Source: Lytechinus pictus (Eukaryota > Echinodermata > Echinoidea > Temnopleuroida > Toxopneustidae). From it: 64,000 nt of DNA. The notes under the pieces were generated by a model, which worked only from the letters and a program-made list of their open reading frames with translations, had not been told where the DNA came from and did not search any database. The stretch lies in contig NC_087261.1 in the NCBI RefSeq assembly GCF_037042905.1, positions 16,180,917 to 16,244,916 on the forward strand. Direction: 5' to 3'. Made by a program: the position numbers and the translations under genes. Positions 33,229 through 41,276 of this stretch are shown here, piece by piece. Positions within the stretch are counted from its first letter, which is position 1. Each line of letters opens with the position of its first letter.

Positions 33229-35378
33229 ATGTTCTCCGTCAAGAATAAATAGAAACTAGTCAAAGTGAAATTTTCTTTGACTTTTCATTGATTAAAACTC
33301 TTCTTCCTTAAAAAAAAACTTCCTTTTAAAAAAGGGACTGCAATCTCAGGAGGTTACCTTTACACCAGTACAGCCTTGATGTCACACTGATAGAGCGAGC
33401 GAAGACCATGAGATCCTTGCCATACCTGACTGCCGTCACAGAGTCGAAAATCATGGGTTGCTTGGGCTGGTTTGCCGGAATAGTATTGATGCCAACTTTC
33501 TTCCAAGCCGAGAAGTCCAAAAAATTCACCTTGTCTTGAGTGGCAGAGTATATCTGACCATCGGATGCTTGTACAAAAATCTATATCAAGATGATAAAAG
33601 TGCAGGATACATTTTATTCTCCGTTTTTTTTCAGAATTCAAGGACAGAGATATGTCTGCGTTGGCCACAATGCACCATTTATTTTGTGTGTTTCTTTTGT
33701 TTGAAACAATATGTGACGTTATAAGATGCTAGGATTGGGATGAAAGTTAAATGGAAACATTAAAAAAAAGGGTAGTGTTAGTGACCAACATCTTAGAAAG
33801 AAAATGGCTGTTCGAGAAAACAGCAATAGCTGAATTCATCTCAGAAAGGAGGCAGGTGGGGAGGGCATGTAGCCTGAAGAAATAATAAAAACAAGATTAT
33901 AGATTGGATCCCTAGCACAGAATACGCCAGATGAAAAAAGCCAGACAGAAAAGGAGGTGAAAAGATGACCTCAGACTAGAATATAACGATCATGGTGATC
34001 TTACATGGAAGAGGATTGCACAAGACAGAAAGAAATGAAACATGTATTTAAAAACACAAATAATTAGATTTACAGATGAAGTATCCAAGATAATTAAGCG
34101 AAAATGGGAAGATGATTTCATTCTGACTTGTTGCTGTAAAAACTAAAACAAAAGAGTGGATGAACTGATTATCTGATGCATAACAGATTGCATGCTAGAA
34201 ATCCTGGATTAATTGGCACTGCAAGTGCAAACGAAATGTTCGAAGCCAAGTTCAACTTTCTGAATCATGGTTGCATGACAAACCCCACTCATTGTACTCT
34301 TTATCACATCTTAATATCATATTTAATAATCCTTACAATAAGAGGGGAGGGGTGTTGCAATGTATGTCCCGGATCATTAATAATATATTTTCTAACCTCA
34401 ACATCATTAACGAAATTATGGAAGCATGCAGTCTTTATTGAAATATAAGTTTTGGAAATCAAGAAAATTGTTGTATCAATTTGAAACATTTTCGCCCATC
34501 ATCTTCTAGATGGTGCATGGGCCCCTCTCCCCCAAAATTTGTCATGATGAAGAAAAAAAAAAGAGAAAAGGAAATAAAGAAGGGTGAAATATGAAATCAA
34601 ATTTTGAATATATATGTCGAAATCTATCACAAAATTGGGTATTTGTAATTAAAATGTCAAAATTTTTGCTTGCTCATTTCACTCACTCACAATTTTTGTA
34701 TAAATCATTTAACCCCCTAAAAATTCAATATTCAATATTACCATTATCATTATCAGAACTCATCAACATCATTTAAATCATTACCAATTTTATGCATCAC
34801 CACCATATCACCATCATCTTTATCACCATGACCACCACCATCATCATCATCATCTCCATCATCTAGCTCAGTAGCTGCTTCATCATCGATCATCTTAATC
34901 AGTGCATTGGGCAGGGCCTATCCGCCTACGGGGCCTGTCAACCTGAACTTCAATCCTATTCCTAATAGTAATAAACTTGTTCTAAATAACAAAAACCCTA
35001 TTACCACATCATCTTTCAAAATACAAAATAGATAGTGAGTGTATGACAACATCGGCTCTCCCATTGGCATATCCACCATATTATAGATTGCGTTGTAAAT
35101 ATAGCAAAACAATCTCAGGATTTCCTTTAATTTATCTTATTTTACATCCGATTTTAATGAAATTTTAAGCATTTGACTTGTTGGTGTTTTTTCCTTTTTA
35201 TTCAAATCGACTTTTTACTGCGATAGACTTGACCATTAAGGGAAAGAAGTGACAATTCAGATTAATAATTTGTGAGACTACTTCCCTACTTGAAGTAATT
35301 GGCCAAAGGAAACGAACGGGTTTGGCTCCCAGGCTATCTCAATCAGGCTACCATCAAGGAGCTTCCACTCGCCCGTGC
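21175..35378 (-). CDS. Gene model: secreted-type beta-propeller / SKICH-like / helical-domain protein, 10 exons found, 5' end missing
   Basis: I do not recognise a named gene. Ten minus-strand exons (35378-35290, 33580-33358, 31642-31457, 30987-30876, 27564-27385, 26625-26469, 25227-25061, 24204-24068, 22582-22416, 21873-21175) join at GT/AG sites with consistent phase and give about 704 residues plus a TGA stop. Residues 1-318 show five or six blades of the type 'G.xIFAV...NGQLWQTWQ...W..W', as in PLL/tectonin-like beta-propeller lectins. Residues 316-422 form a SKICH/Ig-like sandwich with DWIGIF. Residues 425-570 are helical with scattered Cys and resemble a domain I associate with extracellular proteins of ciliates and some invertebrates; that link is from memory and uncertain. 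Residues 571-704 are a polar repeat tail. No membrane segment is visible. The exon carrying the start codon and any signal peptide was not found. Glycan binding, adhesion or humoral defence is inference only. A second gene copy starts to appear at 63,588. Confidence 0.8.
22416..22582 (-). CDS. Exon 9: start of the helical Cys domain
   Basis: A TCATAG acceptor and a GGAGAG/GTAAGA donor bound 167 nt encoding DVTYYNESGESDLMQLFRGI, then FQECVKETLDTVQMFRDAF. The sandwich ends here and amphipathic helices begin. It ends in phase 0 and joins to VYQGLQLLG. Confidence 0.85.
22640..23580. repeat. 40-bp minisatellite in an intron
   Basis: About 22 head-to-tail copies of a 40-base unit containing GTTGCCTATATGAAGATGTG and ATTCACAGTGTGTTCACACA, with drift and short deletions. 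It fills most of the intron between exons 8 and 9. Several frames stay open through it only because of the repetition. Confidence 0.9.
23656..23982 (-). mobile_element. tRNA-derived SINE in an intron
   Basis: On the minus strand the head has GATGTAGTGGTTCAG (A box) and GTGTTCGAATCCTG (B box). The body carries CTGGGTACC-type sequence and ends near AAGCGCTTAGAAACACAAAG. Lies in the intron between exons 8 and 9. Confidence 0.75.
24068..24204 (-). CDS. Exon 8: SKICH/Ig-like domain, C-terminal half
   Basis: A TTTTAG acceptor and a GTTAG/GTATGC donor bound 137 nt encoding YVQGGQNPGSRPVSKGDV, then LPNGSYQVRYLMNRKYTSI. G.Y..RYL.N..Y is the expected last strand pair of the fold begun in exon 7. Confidence 0.85.
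24373..24579. mobile_element. Probable hAT-like fragment in an intron
   Basis: Begins CAGGGGCGTTTCCAGGATTT, a typical hAT terminus, inside a GTA repeat. The interior has TTTGACAAG and G/C runs like the other MITEs here. The right end does not mirror the left, so it is partial or rearranged. Confidence 0.5.
25061..25227 (-). CDS. Exon 7: SKICH/Ig-like domain, N-terminal half
   Basis: A GAACAG acceptor and a TTCAG/GTAGG donor bound 167 nt. It reads VIEVASSHSMSISSKKVAW, then KLVVSWTISEDQASRKDWIG and IFPKGASDNQYLDFR. V.W....S..DWIGIF is the signature of SKICH-like C2/Ig sandwiches; related sandwiches also occur in extracellular phosphatases and carbohydrate-active enzymes. Confidence 0.85.
25690..26160. 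repeat. Probable unclassified transposon in an intron
   Basis: GAAACCAGTTTGGAAGATCG near 25769 is mirrored loosely by CACGTTAAACTAGTTTCCCG near 26100, and a phrase AAGATCGCTTTG is repeated. Lies between exons 6 and 7. No reading frame. Confidence 0.45.
26469..26625 (-). CDS. Exon 6: propeller blades 5-6
   Basis: A TTGTAG acceptor and a GATCAG/GTGATA donor bound 157 nt. It encodes QLWQTWQPSRDTSWNVWRKI, which closes blade 5, and then FFRVNDAGWWIAYGLNDKDQ. It ends in phase 0. The WQ....W..W spacing is what most strongly suggests the PLL/tectonin-like fold. Confidence 0.85.
26700..27235. repeat. Unclassified dispersed repeat with a terminal hairpin
   Basis: Contains a duplicated phrase (AAGTTTGGTGA.CCTCATG with AGCTCTACCAG). 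It ends with GGACGGACGACGGGCGCC, CTCATCTGGCCGGATGAG and CTAAAA. I recall such ends in other marine invertebrate repeats. A Helitron-like 3' hairpin is possible but unproven. Confidence 0.45.
27385..27564 (-). CDS. Exon 5: propeller blades 4-5
   Basis: A TTTAG acceptor and a GGGCA/GTAAGT donor bound 180 nt encoding CAQAACDMVDNPWSYCSWG, then VMSRNFHNGVEIFAVELTNG. The second part is the clearest blade core (n.G.eiFAV...nG). CAQAAC plus SYCSWG places three Cys close together, possibly a disulphide loop. Confidence 0.85.
28803..28895. repeat. Hairpin in an intron
   Basis: ACCTATCCACAGAGGATAAG and TCTATTGTTACTGGG are followed about 25 bases later by near-complementary CCCAGTAACAATAGA and TAATCCTCCGTGG. 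Arms of about 33 bases. Confidence 0.7.
29240..29640. repeat. Degenerate short-period array in an intron
   Basis: Irregular repeats of CTGTGGTA(C/A)TGTC-type words with a period around 12-17 bases, continuing weakly on both sides. Lies between exons 4 and 5. Confidence 0.7.
29661..29810. mobile_element. Palindromic MITE in an intron
   Basis: GGGCCTCGTTGCATAAAGTTAC at the left is mirrored by GTAACTTTTATGCAACTGACCC at the right in shortened form, with nested CATTATGG palindromes. About 150 bp, between exons 4 and 5. Confidence 0.7.
30360..30595. repeat. Two tandem ~120-bp repeats in an intron
   Basis: TTGTGGTCTTA, TATTTATTATCAACGTCCGA and GATGTCAG recur once at about 30390-30470 and again at about 30510-30595. 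Confidence 0.65.
30876..30987 (-). CDS. Exon 4: propeller blade 4, first half
   Basis: A CTCTCAG acceptor and a TACAG/GTAGGT donor flank 112 nt. It reads SPTFSILARPMAQTMGYNY then RNGKIMIGAVGRGGYVYR. Phase 2 at the end joins AG to G of the next exon to make Arg. A (GT)n tract lies just past the donor, inside the intron. Confidence 0.78.
31143..31159. repeat. Poly-G run in an intron
   Basis: Seventeen consecutive G residues between exons 3 and 4; also a likely sequencing-length uncertainty. Confidence 0.9.
31457..31642 (-). CDS. Exon 3: propeller blade 3
   Basis: An AATATAG acceptor and a TCCT/GTAAGA donor bound 186 nt in phase. The exon encodes GTATSCSWGLVAG, then YEGFMISPFGGMHRTWQ and FKAWKAMS. 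HRTWQ...F.AWKAM repeats the blade signature. A hydrophobic stretch that seems to precede this exon on the same strand is only the translated pyrimidine tract of the intron, not a signal peptide. Confidence 0.78.
32535..32622 (-). mobile_element. tRNA-like sequence in an intron
   Basis: The minus strand reads GTCTCTTTGTTCTAGTGGTT, then GGGTTTGATTCCC and GCAGAGAC. A and B boxes and complementary ends are present, but the anticodon loop (ATTCAAA) and stems do not make a convincing functional tRNA. Probably a SINE head or tRNA pseudogene. Confidence 0.5.
32741..32903. mobile_element. Short MITE with 9-bp target duplication, in an intron
   Basis: Ends TAGTCTGC and GCAGACTA, perfect 9-bp duplication ATGCCTCAG (32732-32740, 32904-32912). 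Same family as 41126-41276. Lies in the intron between exons 2 and 3 of the gene. Confidence 0.9.
33358..33580 (-). CDS. Exon 2: propeller blades 1-2
   Basis: A TATAG acceptor precedes ATT and a GTAACC donor follows AAAG. The 223-nt exon encodes IFVQASDGQIYSATQD, then FSAWKKVG, then VRYGKDLMVFARS and RLYWCK. The dG.iY...Q and W..W motifs recur as in PLL-like propeller blades. It ends in phase 1. Confidence 0.8.
34490..34700. mobile_element. Degenerate hAT-interior fragment in an intron
   Basis: Phrases such as CACAAAATTGGGTATTTG and AATGTCAAAATTTTTGCTTG mirror (reverse complement) the interior of the hAT element near 12440-12490. No ends seen. Confidence 0.4.
35290..35378 (-). CDS. Exon 1 of the recovered model (internal, 89 nt)
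   Basis: The minus strand reads TGEWKLLDGSLIEIAWEP followed by NPFVSFGQLLQ, then a GTAGGG donor. It joins in phase 0 to the next exon and completes a propeller strand of the form LLQIFVQASDGQIY. The W..LLDGSL start looks like the end of a preceding blade, so more exons should lie upstream. The acceptor (CACGAG, pairing with 35379-35384) has a poor polypyrimidine tract, so this boundary is the least certain in the gene. No in-frame ATG precedes it before a stop. Confidence 0.6.
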
Positions 35379-35599
35379 CTCGTGCAGTGAAAGCGGGTCA
35401 ACAAACTTCTTTGCTCATCAATATGCATGAATATAATGAAGTCATGCTGTTCATTGAAAGGCCAACAAACTTTCACCTCATGTTTATTATTCACAATGCC
35501 AGTCTGGATGGATGAGTAACACTTTTGAATGACAAATTTGCCAAAGTCGGAGTACTCCGAGAAGAATGACAAAATCTATTCTGAACGGAAAGAATATGA

Positions 35600-35930
35600 A
35601 GAAGAAGAAAATGACCTTAGACTTTACACTGTGACCTGCAACTAATAGGTTGGTTACCCTAACTGTGTCCAAGTTTCATGACATATATCCATTCACTTTC
35701 TTTCATGTCATTTCAAAAACTTAAGATTTCAATATTGATAACCCTGACATAGTCAAAATTAAAACAAACTTTGACTTTGATCATGTGACTTCGAACTCTT
35801 GCAAGATGATCTGTGTGATACTGGAATACCTTAATGTCCAGGTTTCATGAAATACATCCATTTACCTTTTAAGTTACTAAAATTACCCTAAATGTTGATT
35901 AAGATTTCATTGCTGGCGACGCCGCGGTGC
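35600..35930. repeat. Probable dispersed repeat upstream of the gene
   Basis: Contains near-duplicate phrases (GTCCA.GTTTCATGA.ATA, then ATCCATT.AC.TTT, then AAGATTTCA) about 180 bases apart and ends in GGCGACGCCGCGGTGCC. I recall similar sequence as repetitive in echinoderm DNA. No exon recognised. Confidence 0.45.
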
Positions 35931-37192
35931 CTTCGTCTTTAGTCTCACTCTACTATGCAGGCTAGACACCCCCCCCCCCTCCACAAAAAAGGGGAGGGCG
36001 GGGATAATTTTCACGAAACTTGGCATGTTTTCCAGCACTTTTTTTGCGGATTTTTGAAGACGGTCTTATGCACTTAATGTCATCAATTAAAAACATTTTC
36101 CTTTCAAGCTTGCTTACAGAACCACACAATCTTAATACCGACGTGCCTAAACGCGCATTTTTTCCCCGTGGGATAAACTGGATAAAGCACGGTGGTTCCC
36201 TACGCAATTGTTACCTTGACAACGCTTATTGATGCGAGCCTACCGCCAATGCTGGTGTGTTAGAATGACACGCACTTGAAATTGAACATAGCGATGATAC
36301 AAGAGAGACTGGTGTTCTAATTATAATCTCATGAATATTAATGAGGGAAATGGGTGAACAAACTTTCGTATGACGCGGTTGGAATGAGGATGTAACTGGA
36401 AATCACATTACTCCGTGTTACATGTTCAGGAATATGATTATTATGCTTTTGTTAAATCCATCGCATAGGAAGCCATAATATTATGTATCAATGTGTATAC
36501 TGCATATTTTCCTAATGTTCAGACAGCAACGACAACAAGACAAAAACAAATCTACTAGACATTCTCTTAATTTGAATGATAACATAATGTACTTGCTTTA
36601 TTATGTTCACCACAACCAATTAAAATGAATTTCCATTAATAATATTGTACTCGTGATTAGTAACTTAAAATAAACGCATCATTATACCTCTTCAAAGTAA
36701 GAAAATATTGCGCTATTCAGAATGTTCTTGCTGTTATGCACACACGTCGTAATATGACCATCATGCATCATAGCTTCCTCTCAAATCACACAAAGATGTT
36801 GCATATAGCATTGAGATGGAGAAAACGATGTTCAATACGTATGAATATTCATAAGTATGGTGGGTGAACAAACTTTCATGCCAGATGTTGCATTGAGATG
36901 GAGAAAACGATGTACAATACGTATGAATATTCATAAGTATGGTGGGTGAACAAACTTTCATGCCAGTCCTTGGGTGGCGTCTGTGCTTTATATTACAGTG
37001 CACTAGTGATGCAAATTGCATTCAATCCTATAACGGTGTAGGCCTACAGCATAGACTCATTCTAGTGTTGTGCTGGCTGGAATCGGCAAAATAAATAAAC
37101 AGTGCGAGATCCTGAAAGTTGGGGGAGAGCGACGGGACGGATATTAAAAGGTAATTTTTCAACAGACTGCTCCATTGCCAATACCTTGAGAG

Positions 37193-37337
37193 CAGGGGCG
37201 TCGATCCATTTTTCAGATTGGGGGGGGGGGGGGGCAAAATCATGAATCAACTTTCCAAAGGCGCTCGATCACACAAAACAAACAGACTCAAACACACACA
37301 CACACATATGCCTATATGTATATATATATATATAGAT

Positions 37338-37375
<38 letters not shown>

Positions 37376-37891
37376 TCTCACCAACAAATTAAATTTAAAA
37401 AATTTAAAAAATAATAGATGCGAGCGCGAAGCGCGAGCTGAAAATTTTGATATTTTGATTTAAAAAAAAAGAGTTTAAGTGACGTTTTTAATAAAGAACA
37501 AGAAATATATCCAACAAAAGATTATTGCAAATCGAAGTGGGAGTTCTTTTGAGGTATAGAACTGAAAACGGGACATTCTATTCACCTATTCAATCATGAA
37601 AAGTATGGGTTTTTGCTACAGAAATGATGCGAGCGCGAAGCGCTAGCTGAAATTTTTTTATATTCTAATCTGAAAACCGGACATTTTGAGCACGATTTTA
37701 GATGAAGAACGAGTTGTGTATCTCAATCTCGCTTGCTGATTTCTGTGAAACATTACAATCTTATTTTATTTTTTGCACATGCGGAATTATTGGGGGGGGG
37801 GGGCAAAACGATATGTTTGCCCCCCCCAATATTTTCATTGGTGGGGCGGTTGCCCCCCCTGCCCCCCCCCCCCCCATGATCGACGCCTCTG
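37193..37891. mobile_element. hAT-type element (CAGGGGCGTCGATC family), copy 2 only
   Basis: Ends CAGGGGCGTCGATCC and GATCGACGCCTCTG with a perfect 8-bp duplication CTTGAGAG (37185-37192 and 37892-37899). Inside are CA/TA microsatellites and two GATGCGAGCGCGAAGCG motifs. Copy 1 has the empty site at 1064-1071. Non-coding. Confidence 0.93.
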
Positions 37892-40160
37892 CTTGAGAGC
37901 ATTATGTCAAGCTAAAAAGTCATTTTTTTTTACAGAAATTTCACTCATGGGTCCATGCGACATGAACTGTTCTTTTTTCGTGAAAAAAAAAACCAGAAAA
38001 AATATAAATGGTTGGCCAACGCAACTTAGCGGGAGTAATTATAATGCCCATCATTTCTTAATTTCAACGATACATCATTACAAAAATAAAAAGTAAAGTA
38101 AATCACATATAAATTAGTTTCTTTATAATTACAAGGGCAAGAGGTGAACAAACTTTTTAAGGAACCCAATGAACGGAAAATACTGTTAGCTGATGTAGAG
38201 ATGCAGGCAGGCTAGGAGAAATTAATTAATTATTCATACTTGTATTTGCGTATTCATGAGGGAAAGGGTGGACAAACTTTCGCACAATGTTTATAATGCG
38301 GGATTGTGATCCAAATACGACAACATTTGCTTTTGAAAGCCTTGTTTTAATTTTCAATGTAATTTCCTAAACATTTATGTGAGAATCGTGTACGTTTGTA
38401 TCAATAATCATTTGATGTAGTTTCCGTTTTGAACCAAGACATCTGTATCAAAATGTAAACAATACCGTCAGCGAAACAATAATTAGACTTCACCGTTTTA
38501 TTGAAAGAAAAGAAAATACAAATTTCATATATCGGTTCTCGAAGTTGATTTACATATTCATGACTGCAAGGGTGAACAAACTTTTGCATCCTTGTTTGTA
38601 TGGCATGCACCATCACAGTAAAATATGATTGTGGGGCTTCATTTTGATGAAATCCTATATCATTTTGTATATTATGTATGCGTGTGCGTCTGCTTGCATG
38701 TGACCTATATAAACTGTTGTTTGTTCATAATAATAATCAATACAGAAATCCCCCATACAGTTTAGTCTCAGTTATACCACAATTATTTTGCGACGTATGG
38801 TTTTTATTTCATTATTAGGCCCGGTTATTAGGCCTATATGCCTTCGGGGCAATGCCTATTGAAAATGTCATCAGAAAGCGATGGTGATGTTTATCCCAAA
38901 TGAGTTGAAATGAGACGAACACAAAGTTGTTTATGAACGATATGAATATTAAACCGATATAGGTCCATCATCATGATCATCGTTTGAGTTTAAACGAGAA
39001 AAACAAAACGATTTTTGTGTTTGTCCAAATAGGATTTGAGTCAGCGTTTTAAAAACTCATTTCGAGTAATTGTATGTGGAATTACTAACAGAAATTACAC
39101 AGCAGTTACAAAGAAGTTGCCCGGGCTCAAATATAAGCAACGATTGCCTGTGTTTAAGTCAATTTGGTCACATGATGAACTATAGTAAATCATTTTGATC
39201 ATTCCTGTGATTCTACTCTATTATTGCTATTTGTTTGTTTCATTGTTTGTTGTTCTTTTTAGGGGTGGAATTGTGCCTTACTTTTTAAGCGAATTCTCGA
39301 AACAAATATTATTTTCCTTCAATTTAATTTGAGATTTATTGACAATGTGGGCAATTTGAAAGCAATCTTGTTAAACTCCATTTTCTAGACGGTATGTTAA
39401 ATCGCATCCTATTTCAAGCCGCTCTTGAAAGGGGTTGGCCTAATCAAAATATTACAAAACGTGTTTTTTTTTTCCAAGAAGGAAAAATTTGGATTGACTA
39501 GTGATTTAATGTGTAATTGCTGTAATAGACAGACAGATAGACATACATATTTAAACAGATACATATAAGAAAGATAGATAAATAGATAGATGGTTGATGG
39601 TTACAAGGGAGATTATGCTCACTTGTACGCTCATTATCTATAGAGGGCGACAAATACGATTCGAGTTTCTTACAAGATGATGCTGTATACAATTGACATG
39701 GCTATAACACTAAAGTAAACACTTTACCAAATGGTGTATTTGTTTCTCTTGATGGGTTTGGACTAGGTACAATTATTTTGTCATCTTGAATCAAAATATA
39801 TTCACCAGAAAACTTTATACAAAAATGAAATATTTATTTCTTATTTTCATTTTGGTACCACTCCACTCGCCGACTCAAGCCAGCCTTCTCTCACCTACTC
39901 AGACAAGCCTTCTTTTCGAAAAGAATACTCTACTTTCAAACCTCCACTTTCTCGCCTTTCCAATAATCACCTCCATTTCTATCCACTTTTCCTATCTCAG
40001 TCCTTCCAGGACTTTACACAATAAATGGTGTACCGTAAACCTCTTTCGCGATTGGGGAAATATTTTGAATTACCCATATATTACAACACATTGGTAATTT
40101 CAACAAATTATTGTTGGCATTTAGGCCCCCTTGAGTTTGAGGAAAAGTAATTAAGCCATT

Positions 40161-40577
40161 AAGGCGACCGCACACCTTACGATTGGTCTGCGACCCGATT
40201 TCAGAATAAATTGTAGTAGAATTTGATGCTAACATTGAGACTTGGAATATCTTACTGTGTAATGTTCGATATCATCATACGAATACATATCTTCAAATCT
40301 GTGACTATACTATCATCCTACTTCGAATAAAAGCGAATTTAATATCTAGTCGTAATGACGTCACAGCAGTCGTACGCGTGGCTACGATTTGAAACTAATT
40401 TGGCCTTTACTCCGAATTAAAGGCTTACAATCTTTCAAAATGGCTATATTAGTATTCTTTCAATTGATTTAAAAATAAAATAAAATGATATGTTCCATTC
40501 ACATTTTCAGAGACTGAGCAAAATGCAATTTGTTCCAAAATCGGATCGCGAACAGTCGTAAGGTGTGCGGTGGCCTT
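40161..40577. mobile_element. MITE with AAGGCGACCGCACACC ends, copy 2 only
   Basis: Starts AAGGCGACCGCACACCTTAC and ends GTAAGGTGTGCGGTGGCCTT, near-perfect inverted repeats over about 22 bases. Copy 1 near 3311 lacks it. Target duplication unclear; four extra bases (AGCC) lie at the left junction. Non-coding and unclassified. Confidence 0.8.
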
Positions 40578-41125
40578 TGATTACAATCACCATAAAAAAT
40601 AGATTCTAAAGGACTATTCTAAGTTCAATCATCACTCTCTCTTTATACATGGTAAATCAGGGCCCCGTCTTACAAAGAGTTACGATCGATCCAATCAATC
40701 GTAACTCTATGGAAATCCATCAGTGTCATAATTTTTTCTATAGGAAATTGGCACAATGTCCTTTGTAAACAAAGAGAAGCACAGTGAATTTTCAAGAAAA
40801 CAATGAATGCATGAATATACATCATAGTTAGAAAATATTTTGAACAAACATGCATAATACATGTTGACGTTGCTGGCCGTCCATATATAGTTGATGGTGG
40901 TTGATCGGATCAATCGCAACTCTTTGTAAGACGGGGCCCTGATGTCATACAGGACCTATATACAAGTTGAGACTGAAATTCACCTAATTCCTTCTTGTCA
41001 TTGATAAAAGGCCTTAAATTCCCATATATAGATTTTCACCACCAAAAAGAAAATATGAATAAAAATTGATATCAATTTTCGTATTCACTGAAATATCAAT
41101 TTCCTGTAGGAAATCAATGATTATC

Positions 41126-41276
41126 TAGTCTGCAGGCACAGACCCTGACTGAAACTTTGATCAACAAGTGTGTCTCAAAACTTGCTGTTTCAATTCAGAG
41201 GGCCTTCATTACACAAGGCACGAGTATGCTGCAATTCAGACCCTTTTCTCTAGTGAAGGGTTTGCACAGCAGACTA
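41126..41276. mobile_element. Short MITE with 9-bp target duplication, copy 2 only
   Basis: Ends TAGTCTGC and GCAGACTA, with 9-bp duplication ATGATTATC on both sides (41117-41125, 41277-41285). The copy 1 empty site is at about 4170-4178 with one mismatch. Interior phrases (AACTTTGATCAACAAGTGTG, GAGGGCCTTCA) match the element at 32741. A 9-bp duplication would fit a Mutator-like origin. Confidence 0.88.

Larger units (their letters stand above)
35395..38590 (-). promoter_or_regulatory. Cluster of a compound motif upstream of the gene
   Basis: Read on the gene strand, GAAAGTTTGTTCACCC or a close variant occurs at about 35395, 35460, 36352, 36862, 36944, 38143, 38266 and 38570. All are in the same orientation, and most are followed within roughly 5-20 bases by ATGAATAT, ATTCATGA or ATGCAAAT-like sequence. 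The first lies only 17 bases from the first recovered exon. Shared orientation, repeated spacing and position upstream of the gene suggest a homotypic regulatory cluster. A small dispersed repeat is the main alternative. Confidence 0.45.
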
